A stretch of 64,000 nt of DNA from NCBI GenBank assembly GCA_963753685.1, contig CAVWDE010000021.1:1-64000 (forward strand). The letters run 5' to 3'. Positions 26,962 through 35,099 of the stretch are shown here, piece after piece (the first letter of the stretch is position 1; every line of letters begins with the position of its first letter). The position numbers were made by a program, and so were the translations under genes. Under the pieces are notes generated by a model, which saw only the letters and a list, made by a program, of their open reading frames with translations, made no database searches and was not told the origin of the DNA. This DNA is from DATAOG01 sp963753685. GTDB taxonomy: Bacteria; Pseudomonadota; Alphaproteobacteria; Geminicoccales; Geminicoccaceae.

Positions 26962-28134
26962 GTGAACCGCAGCCTTCGAAACGCGATCCCGCTCGCCGTG
27001 CTTGGCTTGGCGCTGGCGCTCGCCGGCCCGGGCGCCTTTGCCAAGGACGTGGTCAAGGTCGGCTTCATCGCGCCGCTGACCGGCGGGACCTCGGCGGTCG
27101 GCCTCGGCGGGCGCAATTCGGCCGATCTCGCGATCAGACTGCGCAACCAGGACCCCAAGGCCAAGTACCAGTACGAGATGGTCGCCCTCGACGACGAGTG
27201 CAAACCGGACATCGGCGTCCAGGTGGCGACCAAGCTCGCGACCGATGACGAGGTGATCGCCGCGGTCACCCACTACTGCTCGGTGGTCGCGATGGCGACG
27301 GTCGACATCTATCACAAGTTCGGCCTGCCGGTGGTGGTCTGGGGGGCGGTGCTGCCCGACATCACCTACGGCAACGACTACCCGGAGATCCACAGGGTCA
27401 ACGGCACGATGATCAACCAGAACGAGATCGCGGCCCAGTTCATGAGGGGCCTCGGCTATCAGAACTGGGTGATCATCCACGACACCACCGACTACGGCAA
27501 CGGCCACAACAAGTACTTCAGCAAGTTTCTGAAAGCCGCGGGCGGCGGCATCCTCGGCACCTTCGGGGTGACCGCGGATCAGCAGGACTTCACCGCCGAG
27601 CTGACCCAGGCCAAGTCCTTGAACCCCGACGTGATCTATTTCGGCGGGCTGGTCCCGATCGGCATCCGCATCCGCCAGCAGATGGACAAGCTGGGGATCA
27701 GGGCCGAGTTCGAGGGCACCTCGGGGATCGTGTCGGATGCCTTCATCCAGGGCTTGGGCCCGCTCGCCGAGGGCGTGGTCGCGTTCCGCGAGGGCGCCCC
27801 GGTCGACAAGCTGCCGGGCGGCAAGTTCTTCACCGAGCAATATGCCAAGGCGGGCTACAGCGAGCCGGCCGAGGCCTACGGGCCGTTCGCCTTCGCCGGC
27901 ATGAACCTGCTGCTGGACACGATCGAGGCGGTCGGCCCCGATCGCGACGCGGTCACCAAGGCGCTCGCCAACGTCAAGGACCACGATTCGATCATCGGCC
28001 CGATCACCTTCGACGGCCACGGCCAGAACACGGTCGCCCTGATCACCAAATACGTCGTCCAGGACGGCAAGTGGGTGCTCTGGGAGGACAGCGACTACGC
28101 CAGCGGCAAGCGCAAGCTGACCCGATCGGAGTGA
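26962..28134 (+). CDS. Branched-chain amino acid-type ABC transporter substrate-binding protein
   Basis: A 390-residue periplasmic binding protein of the Leu/Ile/Val type. The GTG start at 26962 follows GGGAGA; the signal peptide ends near GAFA-KDVVKVGFIAPLTGG, the classical mature start of this family. The ligand pocket region includes HYCSVVAMATVDIYHKFG and a type-1 periplasmic fold. The permease and ATPase genes follow about 600 bp later. The family also binds amides, aromatic acids and other ligands, so the substrate is open. Confidence 0.9.
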   Translation: MNRSLRNAIPLAVLGLALALAGPGAFAKDVVKVGFIAPLTGGTSAVGLGGRNSADLAIRLRNQDPKAKYQYEMVALDDECKPDIGVQVATKLATDDEVIAAVTHYCSVVAMATVDIYHKFGLPVVVWGAVLPDITYGNDYPEIHRVNGTMINQNEIAAQFMRGLGYQNWVIIHDTTDYGNGHNKYFSKFLKAAGGGILGTFGVTADQQDFTAELTQAKSLNPDVIYFGGLVPIGIRIRQQMDKLGIRAEFEGTSGIVSDAFIQGLGPLAEGVVAFREGAPVDKLPGGKFFTEQYAKAGYSEPAEAYGPFAFAGMNLLLDTIEAVGPDRDAVTKALANVKDHDSIIGPITFDGHGQNTVALITKYVVQDGKWVLWEDSDYASGKRKLTRSE

Positions 28135-28140
28135 GCAAGA

Positions 28141-28167
28141 GCAAGGCCCGCCGGGGCAGGGCCTTGC
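28141..28167. terminator. Hairpin after the binding-protein gene
   Basis: GCAAGGCCC and GGGCCTTGC form a perfect 9-bp stem with a 9-base loop, 6 bp after the stop codon. No T-run follows. It may attenuate transcription into the permease genes, raising binding-protein levels over the membrane parts. Confidence 0.55.
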
Positions 28168-28287
28168 CGAGCGCAGCACGCGACGGCCTTGGACCGCTGT
28201 TGCGTGGTGGCGCCCGAAGGGGGCTTCAAGCCCGATGCCAAAAGCAGAGCGGGGACGGCCTTCGAGCCAGAATCGAGCGCAGGGACG

Positions 28288-28449
28288 TTAACCTTTCGGC
28301 AACCCACGGGGTCCTAAGCTGTCCCTGTTCCCTTGGTCCATGCGATCCTGGGAAGCCATTCGCCCGAACCAAAGTGGGCGCGCGGAGTGCCACGGTCGCA
28401 TGGACCAACGAACACGGAGTCTCGCGGCCAAAGCTTGACGAAAGGTTAA
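28288..28449. repeat. Imperfect inverted repeat with two conserved blocks per arm
   Basis: The left arm has TTAACCTTTCG (28288-28298) and TTGGTCCATGCGA (28333-28345). The right arm has their reverse complements, TCGCATGGACCAA (28396-28408) and CGAAAGGTTAA (28439-28449). The sequence between the blocks is only partly complementary. The arms are 58 and 54 bp, separated by 50 bp. Confidence 0.6.
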
Positions 28450-28740
28450 ACCTCAGCGCCCCTTTCGGCGAACGCAGGCCGGTCCTTCTCGTGCAATCCG
28501 CCCCCGCTTTTCCGATGATCCGGTCCGGCAATCCATGAAACGCGGGCTTGCGGTCTGACGAGGCCTCTGTCCTGACTGCTGGTCGAGGTCGACCCAGGGC
28601 CGCGTGCAGTGCGCAGCGGCTCGGCATAAATCCCGTCGGGCGGTGGGATGCCTGGTCAGGATCAAAGTCCACCAGAGGCGGTGGAGCAGTTTCGGTCGGT
28701 GTGGTGGGGCGCCTCGTATCTGGCCGGATGAGGAGAAGCC

Positions 28741-29661
28741 ATGGACCTGGGTCTGCTCGGGCAGTTCGTCGTCAACGGGCTCATGCTCGGCATGATGTAC
28801 GCCTTGGTCGCTGTCGGCTTCACGCTGTTCTTCGGCGTCCTCGACGTGATTCAGTTCAGCCATGGCGACGTGCTCATGGTCGGCGCCTTTGCCGGCTTCT
28901 CGACCTGGCTCGGGCTGAGGGCGCTGGGCATCACCGAGCCCGTCGTCCAGATCGTCGCCGTGGTGCTGGTCGCGGCCGGCCTGATGGCCCTGCTCGGCGC
29001 CCTGATCGCGAAGTTCCTGGTGCTGCCGCTCAAAGGCGCACCGGCCCTCAACACGCTCCTCATCACGCTCATGCTCGGCACCGCGCTGCGCGAGAGCATC
29101 CGCGTGTTCTATCCCGAGGGCGCCAGCTCCAAGCGGTTTCCGGCGCTGCTGCCGACCAGCCAGGTCAGCTTCGGTCACTTCACGCTGCGCCTCGACAGCA
29201 CGATCCTGCTGCTCGCCGGGCTCGCCGTGATCGTCCTGATCCATCTGGTGATCAACCGCACCCGGCTCGGGCTCGCGATCCGGGCGGTCGCCCAGGACAC
29301 CGAGACCGCGGCGACCATGGGGATCGACGTCACCCGCGTCGTGCTGATCACCTTCGCGATCGGCTCGGCCGCGGCCGCGTTCGCGGGCGTGATGAACGGG
29401 CTCTACTACAACGAGATCAACTTCGGCATGGGCCTGCTGCTCGGCGTGATCGGCTTCAGCTCGGCGATCGTCGGCGGGCTCGGCAACCTCTATGGCGCGA
29501 TCCTGGGCGGCTTCCTGTTCGCCGGCCTGCAGACCATCGGCGCGGTCGCGCTGCCGTTCGCGAGCGCCTACAAGGACGTGTTCGCCTTCGCGGTGGTGAT
29601 CGCGATCATGGCCTGGCGGCCGACCGGGCTGATCGCCGAGCCGGTCAGCGAGCGGGTCTGA
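28741..29661 (+). CDS. livH: Branched-chain amino acid-type ABC transporter permease LivH
   Basis: A 306-residue inner-membrane permease of the LivH family with about eight hydrophobic helices. It starts at 28741 after GAGGAGAAG. Family blocks include LGMMYALVAVGFTLFFGVL, VIQFSHGDVLMVGAF, RAVAQDTETAATMGID and the C-terminal GGLGNLYGAILGG. The EAA-like cytoplasmic loop (AVAQDTETAATMGI) contacts the ATPases. First gene of the cluster livHMGF-ribBA; livM starts 8 bp later. Confidence 0.92.
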   Translation: MDLGLLGQFVVNGLMLGMMYALVAVGFTLFFGVLDVIQFSHGDVLMVGAFAGFSTWLGLRALGITEPVVQIVAVVLVAAGLMALLGALIAKFLVLPLKGAPALNTLLITLMLGTALRESIRVFYPEGASSKRFPALLPTSQVSFGHFTLRLDSTILLLAGLAVIVLIHLVINRTRLGLAIRAVAQDTETAATMGIDVTRVVLITFAIGSAAAAFAGVMNGLYYNEINFGMGLLLGVIGFSSAIVGGLGNLYGAILGGFLFAGLQTIGAVALPFASAYKDVFAFAVVIAIMAWRPTGLIAEPVSERV

Positions 29662-29669
29662 GGCGGTCG

Positions 29670-30815
29670 ATGCCGGGCTCCTGGATCCCAGGCCTGCTGG
29701 CGCTCGCCGCCCTGACGCTGACCGCCGTCCTGCTGCTCTGGGTCCAGAGCCAGACCGCCGTCCTGATCCTGCTCTCAGCGGTCGCCGCCGCCGTCCTGCT
29801 GGCCGCACGGCTGGGCTGGCTCGGCCGCGTCCAGGCGAGCTTCGCCGGCAACGAAGCCGTCCTGAACGGCGCCGCGGTGCTCGCCGTCCTGGTGGTCGCG
29901 GCCTGCTTCCACGCCAACCACTTCGCGCTCCTGATGGTCGCGACCGTGCTCGTCTACATCCTCGCCTGCCTCGGCCTGACGATCCAGCTCGGCTTTGCCG
30001 GCGTCCTCAACTTCGCCGGCGCCGCGTTCTTCGGCATCGGCTGCTACACCGCGGCCGTGCTGACCGCGGACACCGCCCTGCCGCATCTCTTGGTGCTGCT
30101 GGCCGGCGGCCTGATGGCGGCGCTGATCGGCTCCCTGCTCCTCTATCCGGTGCTGCGCACCCGCGGCCACTACGCGGCCGTGGTCACGATCGCCTTCGCG
30201 CTGCTGTTCCGGACCTTTCTCGAGGTCAACGACGTGCTGGGCGGGCCGCAGGGCCTGCGGGTCGCGGGCTTCGACCTGTTCGGCTGGGCGTTCAACGACA
30301 ACCTGCGGCTTGGCCCGATCAAGACCTCATTCTACCTCAATTACGTGCTGCTGGCGCTCCTGCTGGTGGTGCTCGCGTTCGCCCTGGTGCGCCGGCTCGA
30401 GCGCTCCTGGATCGGCCTCAACATGGACGCGATCCGGCTGGATGAGACCGCGGCCGCCTGCTTCGGCATCGATCCCGGGCGCTGGAAGATCACCGCCTTC
30501 ACACTCGGCAATGGTCTCGCCGGGATCGCGGGCGCCTTGTTCGGCATGATGCTGGGCTTCATCGCGCCCGCCAACTTCACCTTTGCCGACGGCCTGGTCA
30601 TGGTCTCGATCGTGCTCCTGGGCGGGATCGGCAACCCCTGGGGCGTGGTGGTCGCGGCGGTGATTGTGGTGGTCGTGCCGCAAAAGCTGCAGATCATCCA
30701 GGAATACCGCTTTCTCCTGTACGCCCTGATGGTGATCCTGATCCTGCTGTTCCGGCCGGAGGGCCTGTTGCCGCGCGAGCTGCGCCGCTACCTGCCGCGC
30801 GGCCTGTCCGGATGA
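29670..30815 (+). CDS. livM: Branched-chain amino acid-type ABC transporter permease LivM
   Basis: A 381-residue LivM-type permease. The first about 80 residues add extra hydrophobic segments; the conserved core begins at LGLTIQLGFAGVLNFAGAAF. The cytoplasmic loop reads LDETAAACFGIDPGRWK, and the end has LLGGIGNPWGVVVAA and RPEGLLPRE. It partners LivH in the membrane pore. The gene overlaps livG by four bases (ATGA). Confidence 0.92.
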   Translation: MPGSWIPGLLALAALTLTAVLLLWVQSQTAVLILLSAVAAAVLLAARLGWLGRVQASFAGNEAVLNGAAVLAVLVVAACFHANHFALLMVATVLVYILACLGLTIQLGFAGVLNFAGAAFFGIGCYTAAVLTADTALPHLLVLLAGGLMAALIGSLLLYPVLRTRGHYAAVVTIAFALLFRTFLEVNDVLGGPQGLRVAGFDLFGWAFNDNLRLGPIKTSFYLNYVLLALLLVVLAFALVRRLERSWIGLNMDAIRLDETAAACFGIDPGRWKITAFTLGNGLAGIAGALFGMMLGFIAPANFTFADGLVMVSIVLLGGIGNPWGVVVAAVIVVVVPQKLQIIQEYRFLLYALMVILILLFRPEGLLPRELRRYLPRGLSG

Positions 30816-31588
30816 GCCCGCCGCTGCTCGCCGCGCGCGGCCTCACCCGCCGGTTCGGCGGCCTGACCGCGCTCGACGGCCTGGATCTGACCGTCGAGGC
30901 CGGCGAGATCCTGGGCCTGATCGGCCCCAACGGCTCGGGCAAGACGACCTTCTTCAATGTCGTCACCGGCATCTATCCGGCGGATGCCGGCCAGGCGCTG
31001 CTCGCGGGCGCCGACCTCACGCGCAGCCCGCCGCAGGCGGTCTACCGGGCCGGCATCGCGCGCACCTTCCAGCGCTCCAGGCTCTGCCTGCCGCTCTCGA
31101 TCTTCGACAACATCATGATCGGCAACCACGCCCGCCTGCACGCCGGGCTCGCCTTCAACCTGTTCCGGCGCCACGCTTTCCGGCGCGAGCTCGAGGCGGC
31201 CTATGGCGCGGCCAGAGAGCTGGTGGCCCTGTTCGACCCGCCGCTCGCCGAGCGCATGCTGACCGCGGTCCGGGAAATCCCGATGATCGACCGCCGGCGG
31301 ATCGAGATCTGCCGGGCGCTGATCAGCCGGCCCAAGCTCCTGCTGCTGGACGAGCCCTCGGCCGGCATGACCCGCGAGGAGACCCGCCAGCTGATGGCCG
31401 ACATCCTGGCCGTGCGCGAGCGCATCGGCGGCCTCACGATCGTGATCATCGAGCACGAGATGGCGGTGATCGAGGCGATCACGGAGCGCTGCGTCGTGCT
31501 CAACTACGGCCAGAAGATCGCCGAGGGCAGCTACCGCGAGGTCGCGGCCGACCGGCGGGTCCAGGAAGCCTACCTGGGGCTGGCGTGA
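30812..31588 (+). CDS. livG: Branched-chain amino acid-type ABC transporter ATPase LivG
   Basis: A 258-residue ATPase. Walker A is GPNGSGKTTF, Walker B LLLLDEPSAGM, and the H-loop IIEHEMAVI. The signature is degenerate, with DRRRIEICRAL where LSGGQ-type residues are expected (IPMIDRRRIE), while LivG proteins normally have LSYGQQRRLEIARAL. This could lower or change ATPase behaviour, although LivF carries a good signature. The stop codon overlaps the livF start (TGATG). Confidence 0.9.
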   Translation: MSPPLLAARGLTRRFGGLTALDGLDLTVEAGEILGLIGPNGSGKTTFFNVVTGIYPADAGQALLAGADLTRSPPQAVYRAGIARTFQRSRLCLPLSIFDNIMIGNHARLHAGLAFNLFRRHAFRRELEAAYGAARELVALFDPPLAERMLTAVREIPMIDRRRIEICRALISRPKLLLLDEPSAGMTREETRQLMADILAVRERIGGLTIVIIEHEMAVIEAITERCVVLNYGQKIAEGSYREVAADRRVQEAYLGLA

Positions 31589-32304
31589 TGGTGAGCGCCG
31601 ACGGACTCGCGGTGGCGAAAATCAGGGCGGGTTACGACCAGGCGGACGTGCTCGAGGACGTCACGCTCGCCGCCCGCCCAGGACAGATCACCTGCCTGCT
31701 GGGCGCCAACGGCGCTGGCAAGACCACGCTCATTCGGGCAATCCTCGGCCTCACGCCGCCGCGCGCCGGCACGATCAGCTTCGAGGGCCGCGAGCTGACC
31801 GGCCTTCCGACCCACCAGGTGATCGCCGCCGGCATCGCCTGCATCCCCGAGGGCCGCAAGGTCTTTCCGAAACTCACGGTCGAAGAGAATCTCCGGGTCG
31901 GCGGCTATCAGGAATCCTCGGAGACCCTGGTCCGGCGCCGGATCGACGAGGTCTACGAGCTGTTCCCGCAGTTGCGCGAGCGCCGGACCCAGCTTGCCGG
32001 CACGATGTCGGGCGGCGAGCAGGCGATGGTCTCGATCGGCCGCGGCCTGATGCGGGCCCCGCGGCTGCTCCTGATCGACGAGCCCTCGCTCGGCCTCGCG
32101 CCGATCTACGTCAAGCACAACTTCGAGATCATCCGCCGCATCCGCGCGCGCGGCATCAGCGTCTTTCTGGTCGAGCAGAATGTCCATCAGACGCTCGCGA
32201 TCTCGGACTACGGCTACGTGCTCGCCAAGGGCCGGGTGGTGGCCGCGGGCACGCCCGCCGTGCTCGCCCAGAATCCCGAGGTCCACCAGGCCTATTTCGG
32301 CTAG
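31588..32304 (+). CDS. livF: Branched-chain amino acid-type ABC transporter ATPase LivF
   Basis: A 238-residue ATPase with Walker A GANGAGKTTL, signature MSGGEQAMVSIGRGLM, Walker B LLLIDEPSLGLAP and switch VEQNVHQ. IPEGRKVFPKLTVEENL is the family-specific block after the Q-loop. ATG at 31588 shares one base with the livG stop; a GTG three bases earlier is possible. The RibBA-like gene starts 34 bp after its stop, so it belongs to the same transcript. Confidence 0.92.
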   Translation: MVSADGLAVAKIRAGYDQADVLEDVTLAARPGQITCLLGANGAGKTTLIRAILGLTPPRAGTISFEGRELTGLPTHQVIAAGIACIPEGRKVFPKLTVEENLRVGGYQESSETLVRRRIDEVYELFPQLRERRTQLAGTMSGGEQAMVSIGRGLMRAPRLLLIDEPSLGLAPIYVKHNFEIIRRIRARGISVFLVEQNVHQTLAISDYGYVLAKGRVVAAGTPAVLAQNPEVHQAYFG

Positions 32305-32338
32305 GATGCGCCCGACCGATCTCGCCCAAGGTGCAGCC

Positions 32339-33473
32339 ATGACCATCCAGCTCGACAGCGTCGAGACCGCGATCGCCGAGATTGCCGCCGGCCGGATCGT
32401 CGTGGTGGTCGACGATGCCGATCGCGAGAACGAGGGCGACCTGATCATGGCCGCGGCCAAGGCCGAGCCGGAGCCGGTCGCGTTCATGGTCCGGCACACG
32501 AGCGGCATCCTGTGCACGCCCGTCTCGTCCGAAGACGCGCGGCGGCTGCGCCTGGATCCGATGGTCGCGCGCAACGACGCCCCCATGGGCACCGCCTTCA
32601 CGGTCTCGGTCGACTATCGCTTCGGCCTGACTACCGGCATCTCGGCCAAGGAGCGCAGCAACACCGTGCGCGCGCTGGCCAACGCCAACGCCGGCGCCGA
32701 CGACTTCGTCCGGCCCGGCCACATCTTTCCGCTGATCGGCCGCGACGGCGGCGTGCTGGTGCGCTCGGGGCATACCGAGGCGGCGATCGACCTCGCCCGG
32801 CTCGCGGGGCTGCCGGCGGTCGGCCTGCTGGCCGAGCTGGTCAACGACGACGGCACCGTCAAGCGGCTGCCGCAGCTGGCCGAATTCGCCGCCGAGCACG
32901 GCCTCAAGATGATCTCGGTCGCCGATCTGATCGCCTACCGGCAGCGGCGCGAGCAGCTGATCCTGCGGATCGGCGAGTTCGAGGTGGCAACCGAAGTCGG
33001 GCCGGCGCGCGCGGTCGCCTATGCCACGCCGCTTCGATGCCGTCCACCATGTGGCGCTGATCCTGGGCGACCTCGGCCCGGGCATCGACATCCCGGTCCG
33101 CATCCATCGCGAGCAGGTGATCAGCGACGTGTTCGCGCGCCGGGACGGGCCGCCCGGCCATCTGATCCCGAAGGCCCTGCAACGCCTCGCGGCGCAGGGC
33201 AGGGGCGTCCTGATCTATCTGCGCGAAGGCACGGCCGGGGTCCCGGCCGGCGGCCTCGGCGACTCCGCGGACGCCAATCCGGAGGCGTCGGCCGCCGGCA
33301 CGACCACCGAGCTCGTGCGCACCCAGCAATGGCGGGACGTCGGGATCGGCGCCCAGATCCTGCGCGATCTCGGCGTCACCTCGATCCGGCTGCTCGCCAC
33401 CCGCCACCGCCACTACATCGGCCTCGCGGGCTTCGGGATCGACATCACCGCGACCGAGCTGATCGACGGTTGA
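32339..33473 (+). pseudogene. RibBA-like protein: DHBP synthase with degenerate GTP cyclohydrolase II half, one frameshift
   Basis: The N-terminal part (about 1-205) is 3,4-dihydroxy-2-butanone 4-phosphate synthase (RibB) of riboflavin synthesis, with the acidic loop DDADRENEGDLIMAA, HTSGILC and RPGHIFPL intact, so this activity is likely. The C-terminal part has the RibA fold (GRGVLIYLRE, QILRDLGVTSIRLLA, HYIGLAGFGI). However, it lacks the zinc cysteines normally in SECLTGDVFGSLRCDCG, reading HREQVISDVFARRDG instead, so it cannot be a normal GTP cyclohydrolase II. Near 33032 one extra C breaks the frame (ATPFDAVHH restored without it; 377 residues). It follows livF closely. RibB proteins with such an altered tail are known in proteobacteria. 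Confidence 0.85.
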
Positions 33474-33486
33474 GCGCGCCGCGACC

Positions 33487-33545
33487 TCAACGCAATTTGG
33501 TTTTATATTTATGCTTGAAATTTAACTTGGAGTTGATAAAACTTC
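33487..33545 (+). promoter_or_regulatory. AT-rich promoter region
   Basis: A sharply AT-rich patch in GC-rich surroundings. TTGAAA (33515-33520) and TAAAAC (33537-33542), 16 bp apart, could form a sigma-70-type promoter for the receiver-like gene. No terminator-like stem was seen after the preceding gene. Confidence 0.4.
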
Positions 33546-33586
33546 ATTCAGCGCCGAGCCATTGCCACCGCCCAGGGAGCTCAACA

Positions 33587-34090
33587 GTGCCGCCTGCCGC
33601 GCTTCCAGCCGCCACCCCCGCCCCCTCTGCTCCGATCCACTCCGCGCCCGCCCCCATTCCTCAGGCCGACGACCAGCCGCTCCGCTTCCTTTTGATCCGC
33701 ACCAAGGGGGGCGAACTGCCCTGGCTGGCGCGGACCATGGCGCAGGTCATGGCGCCGGTCGAGATCGTGCAGGTGGTCGGCATGGCCAATGCGCTCTGGC
33801 GGCTCGGTCACGAGCGCTTCGATTCGGTCCTGCTCGACATCGATCTGACCGATCGCTGGGTGGTCCGCCGCTGCCGCGAGCAGATCGCCGACATCGCGGC
33901 GATCCCGGTCCTCGACCTCGCCGACCGGCCCGAGGCCAAAGCCGAGCCGGTGGTGACCGAACGCCCGAACCGGCGGCGTGAGGCGAGTGCTGGCGGGGAC
34001 TCGGGACGCCAGACGCTGCGCCTGCCCTGGCAGCGCCGGCCCAAGCGGGCGCCCTCCGCCCCCCAGCCGGAGATCGTCCGCGCCGGCTGA
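33587..34090 (+). CDS. Receiver-like domain protein of unknown role
   Basis: A 167-residue protein. After a proline/alanine-rich start of about 30 residues, the middle part (about 35-125) looks like a response-regulator receiver fold: LRFLLIRTKGGELPWLA, then FDSVLLDIDLTDRW, where the Asp of LLDIDL sits in the phospho-acceptor place, and IAAIPVLDLAD. The acidic pair near strand 1 is absent, so phosphorylation is doubtful. The basic C-terminal tail ends in PKRAPSAPQP. GTG at 33587 was chosen because CAGGGAG lies 8 bp upstream. The domain call is by pattern only. Confidence 0.5.
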   Translation: MPPAALPAATPAPSAPIHSAPAPIPQADDQPLRFLLIRTKGGELPWLARTMAQVMAPVEIVQVVGMANALWRLGHERFDSVLLDIDLTDRWVVRRCREQIADIAAIPVLDLADRPEAKAEPVVTERPNRRREASAGGDSGRQTLRLPWQRRPKRAPSAPQPEIVRAG

Positions 34091-34129
34091 TCCGGCGCCC
34101 GCCGCAAGCCGGGGCGGCGGCCCCGCGCG

Positions 34130-34924
34130 TCAGCTTTCGGACCGCAGCGGGACCAGCGCGCCGTTCCGAAGCACGTAGGATTCGCTCCGGCGGCCGGAGG
34201 GGCAGCACTCCAGGTCGCCGGGCTGGCGCACCTCCAGGAGCAGCTGGATGGTGCCATTCTCGATCTTCTCGATGCCGCTCGCCAGGACGTCCGTGCCGGC
34301 CCCGCCGACATAGGTCTTGGCGGCGGGCACGAAGGTCTTGCCGTCGAACCGGTAGGCCACCAGGAACTGCGCGGTGCCGGGCTGGTCGGACTGGTAGTCG
34401 AGCAGCACCGCGGCATCGGGCTTGCCATCCTGATCGAGGTCGCCGAGCTCGGTGCCCTCGATCTCGAACCGCGCGCCGGGCGATTGCGTGAGCTGCGCCA
34501 GCCGCTGCATGTCGCGCGCCAGGGCCTCGCCGAGCTTGGTCCGATCGGCGCTCCCCACCGGCAGCCGGCTCGGCGCGATCGCCGGGATCGCCTGCACCTC
34601 GGCGCTCGCGGCATCGCCCTTCTGGCATTTCCAGCCGCCCTCCTGCAGGCGCTGGACCAGATCGCGCGTGCGCTCGATGCAGAAGCCGAAGTCGTGGTCG
34701 GCCTGCCACATCGACTTGCCGTCGTCCGGCGGCGTGGCACCATCGCGCCAGTAGAGCACCTGGCACGGCAGGCGATCGGGCGCGTCGGCATGCTGCAGCT
34801 CGACCCGCCGCTCGCGCTGGCCATTCCGGCACGAGTAGGTTTCGTCCGTGGTCGTCGCTTGGGCGGCGAATGCGGCGGTGACCGCGAGCAGTCCCAGGAC
34901 TCCGAGGATCGTGCGCCGGTACAT
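34130..34924 (-). CDS. Secreted hypothetical protein with FG-GAP-like calcium loop
   Basis: A 264-residue exported protein of unknown role. It starts at 34924 behind GGGAGG; the signal peptide (MYRRTILGVLGLLAVTAAFA) is clear. The mature region begins with cysteines (TYSCRNGQRERRVELQHAD), a pattern seen in small lysozyme-inhibitor-like and other periplasmic proteins, and later has DLDQDGKPDAAVLLDY, a calcium-binding type loop as in FG-GAP or dockerin repeats. C-terminal LECCPSGRRSE suggests a disulfide. It is a single gene, convergent with the receiver-like gene. Confidence 0.65.
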   Translation of the reverse strand: MYRRTILGVLGLLAVTAAFAAQATTTDETYSCRNGQRERRVELQHADAPDRLPCQVLYWRDGATPPDDGKSMWQADHDFGFCIERTRDLVQRLQEGGWKCQKGDAASAEVQAIPAIAPSRLPVGSADRTKLGEALARDMQRLAQLTQSPGARFEIEGTELGDLDQDGKPDAAVLLDYQSDQPGTAQFLVAYRFDGKTFVPAAKTYVGGAGTDVLASGIEKIENGTIQLLLEVRQPGDLECCPSGRRSESYVLRNGALVPLRSES

Positions 34925-35099
34925 TGCGTGCGTGACCTCCCCCAACCTCCCGCTTAGCTTAGCGCATCGCGCGCCACGCTCAACAGCGAACCGACGCGGA
35001 CGCGCAGTTCGCATGACCGGAGTCTGCCCGACCTCTCCTTAACCGAGGTTTACTGCGGGAGACGGCGGTCAGACAGGCGCCGACCGCAGAGCACGGCTG

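Larger units (their letters stand above)
28135..28740. other. Intergenic region between binding protein and permeases
   Basis: About 600 bp with no gene supported. It holds a hairpin at 28141-28167 and a pair of imperfect inverted arms at 28288-28345 and 28396-28449. No FMN riboswitch core was recognised, although a riboflavin-type gene ends the downstream operon. Confidence 0.6.

Noticed and set aside
28135..28740. FMN riboswitch upstream of livH
   Set aside because: Searched because of the downstream RibB-like gene, but no conserved FMN aptamer core was found.
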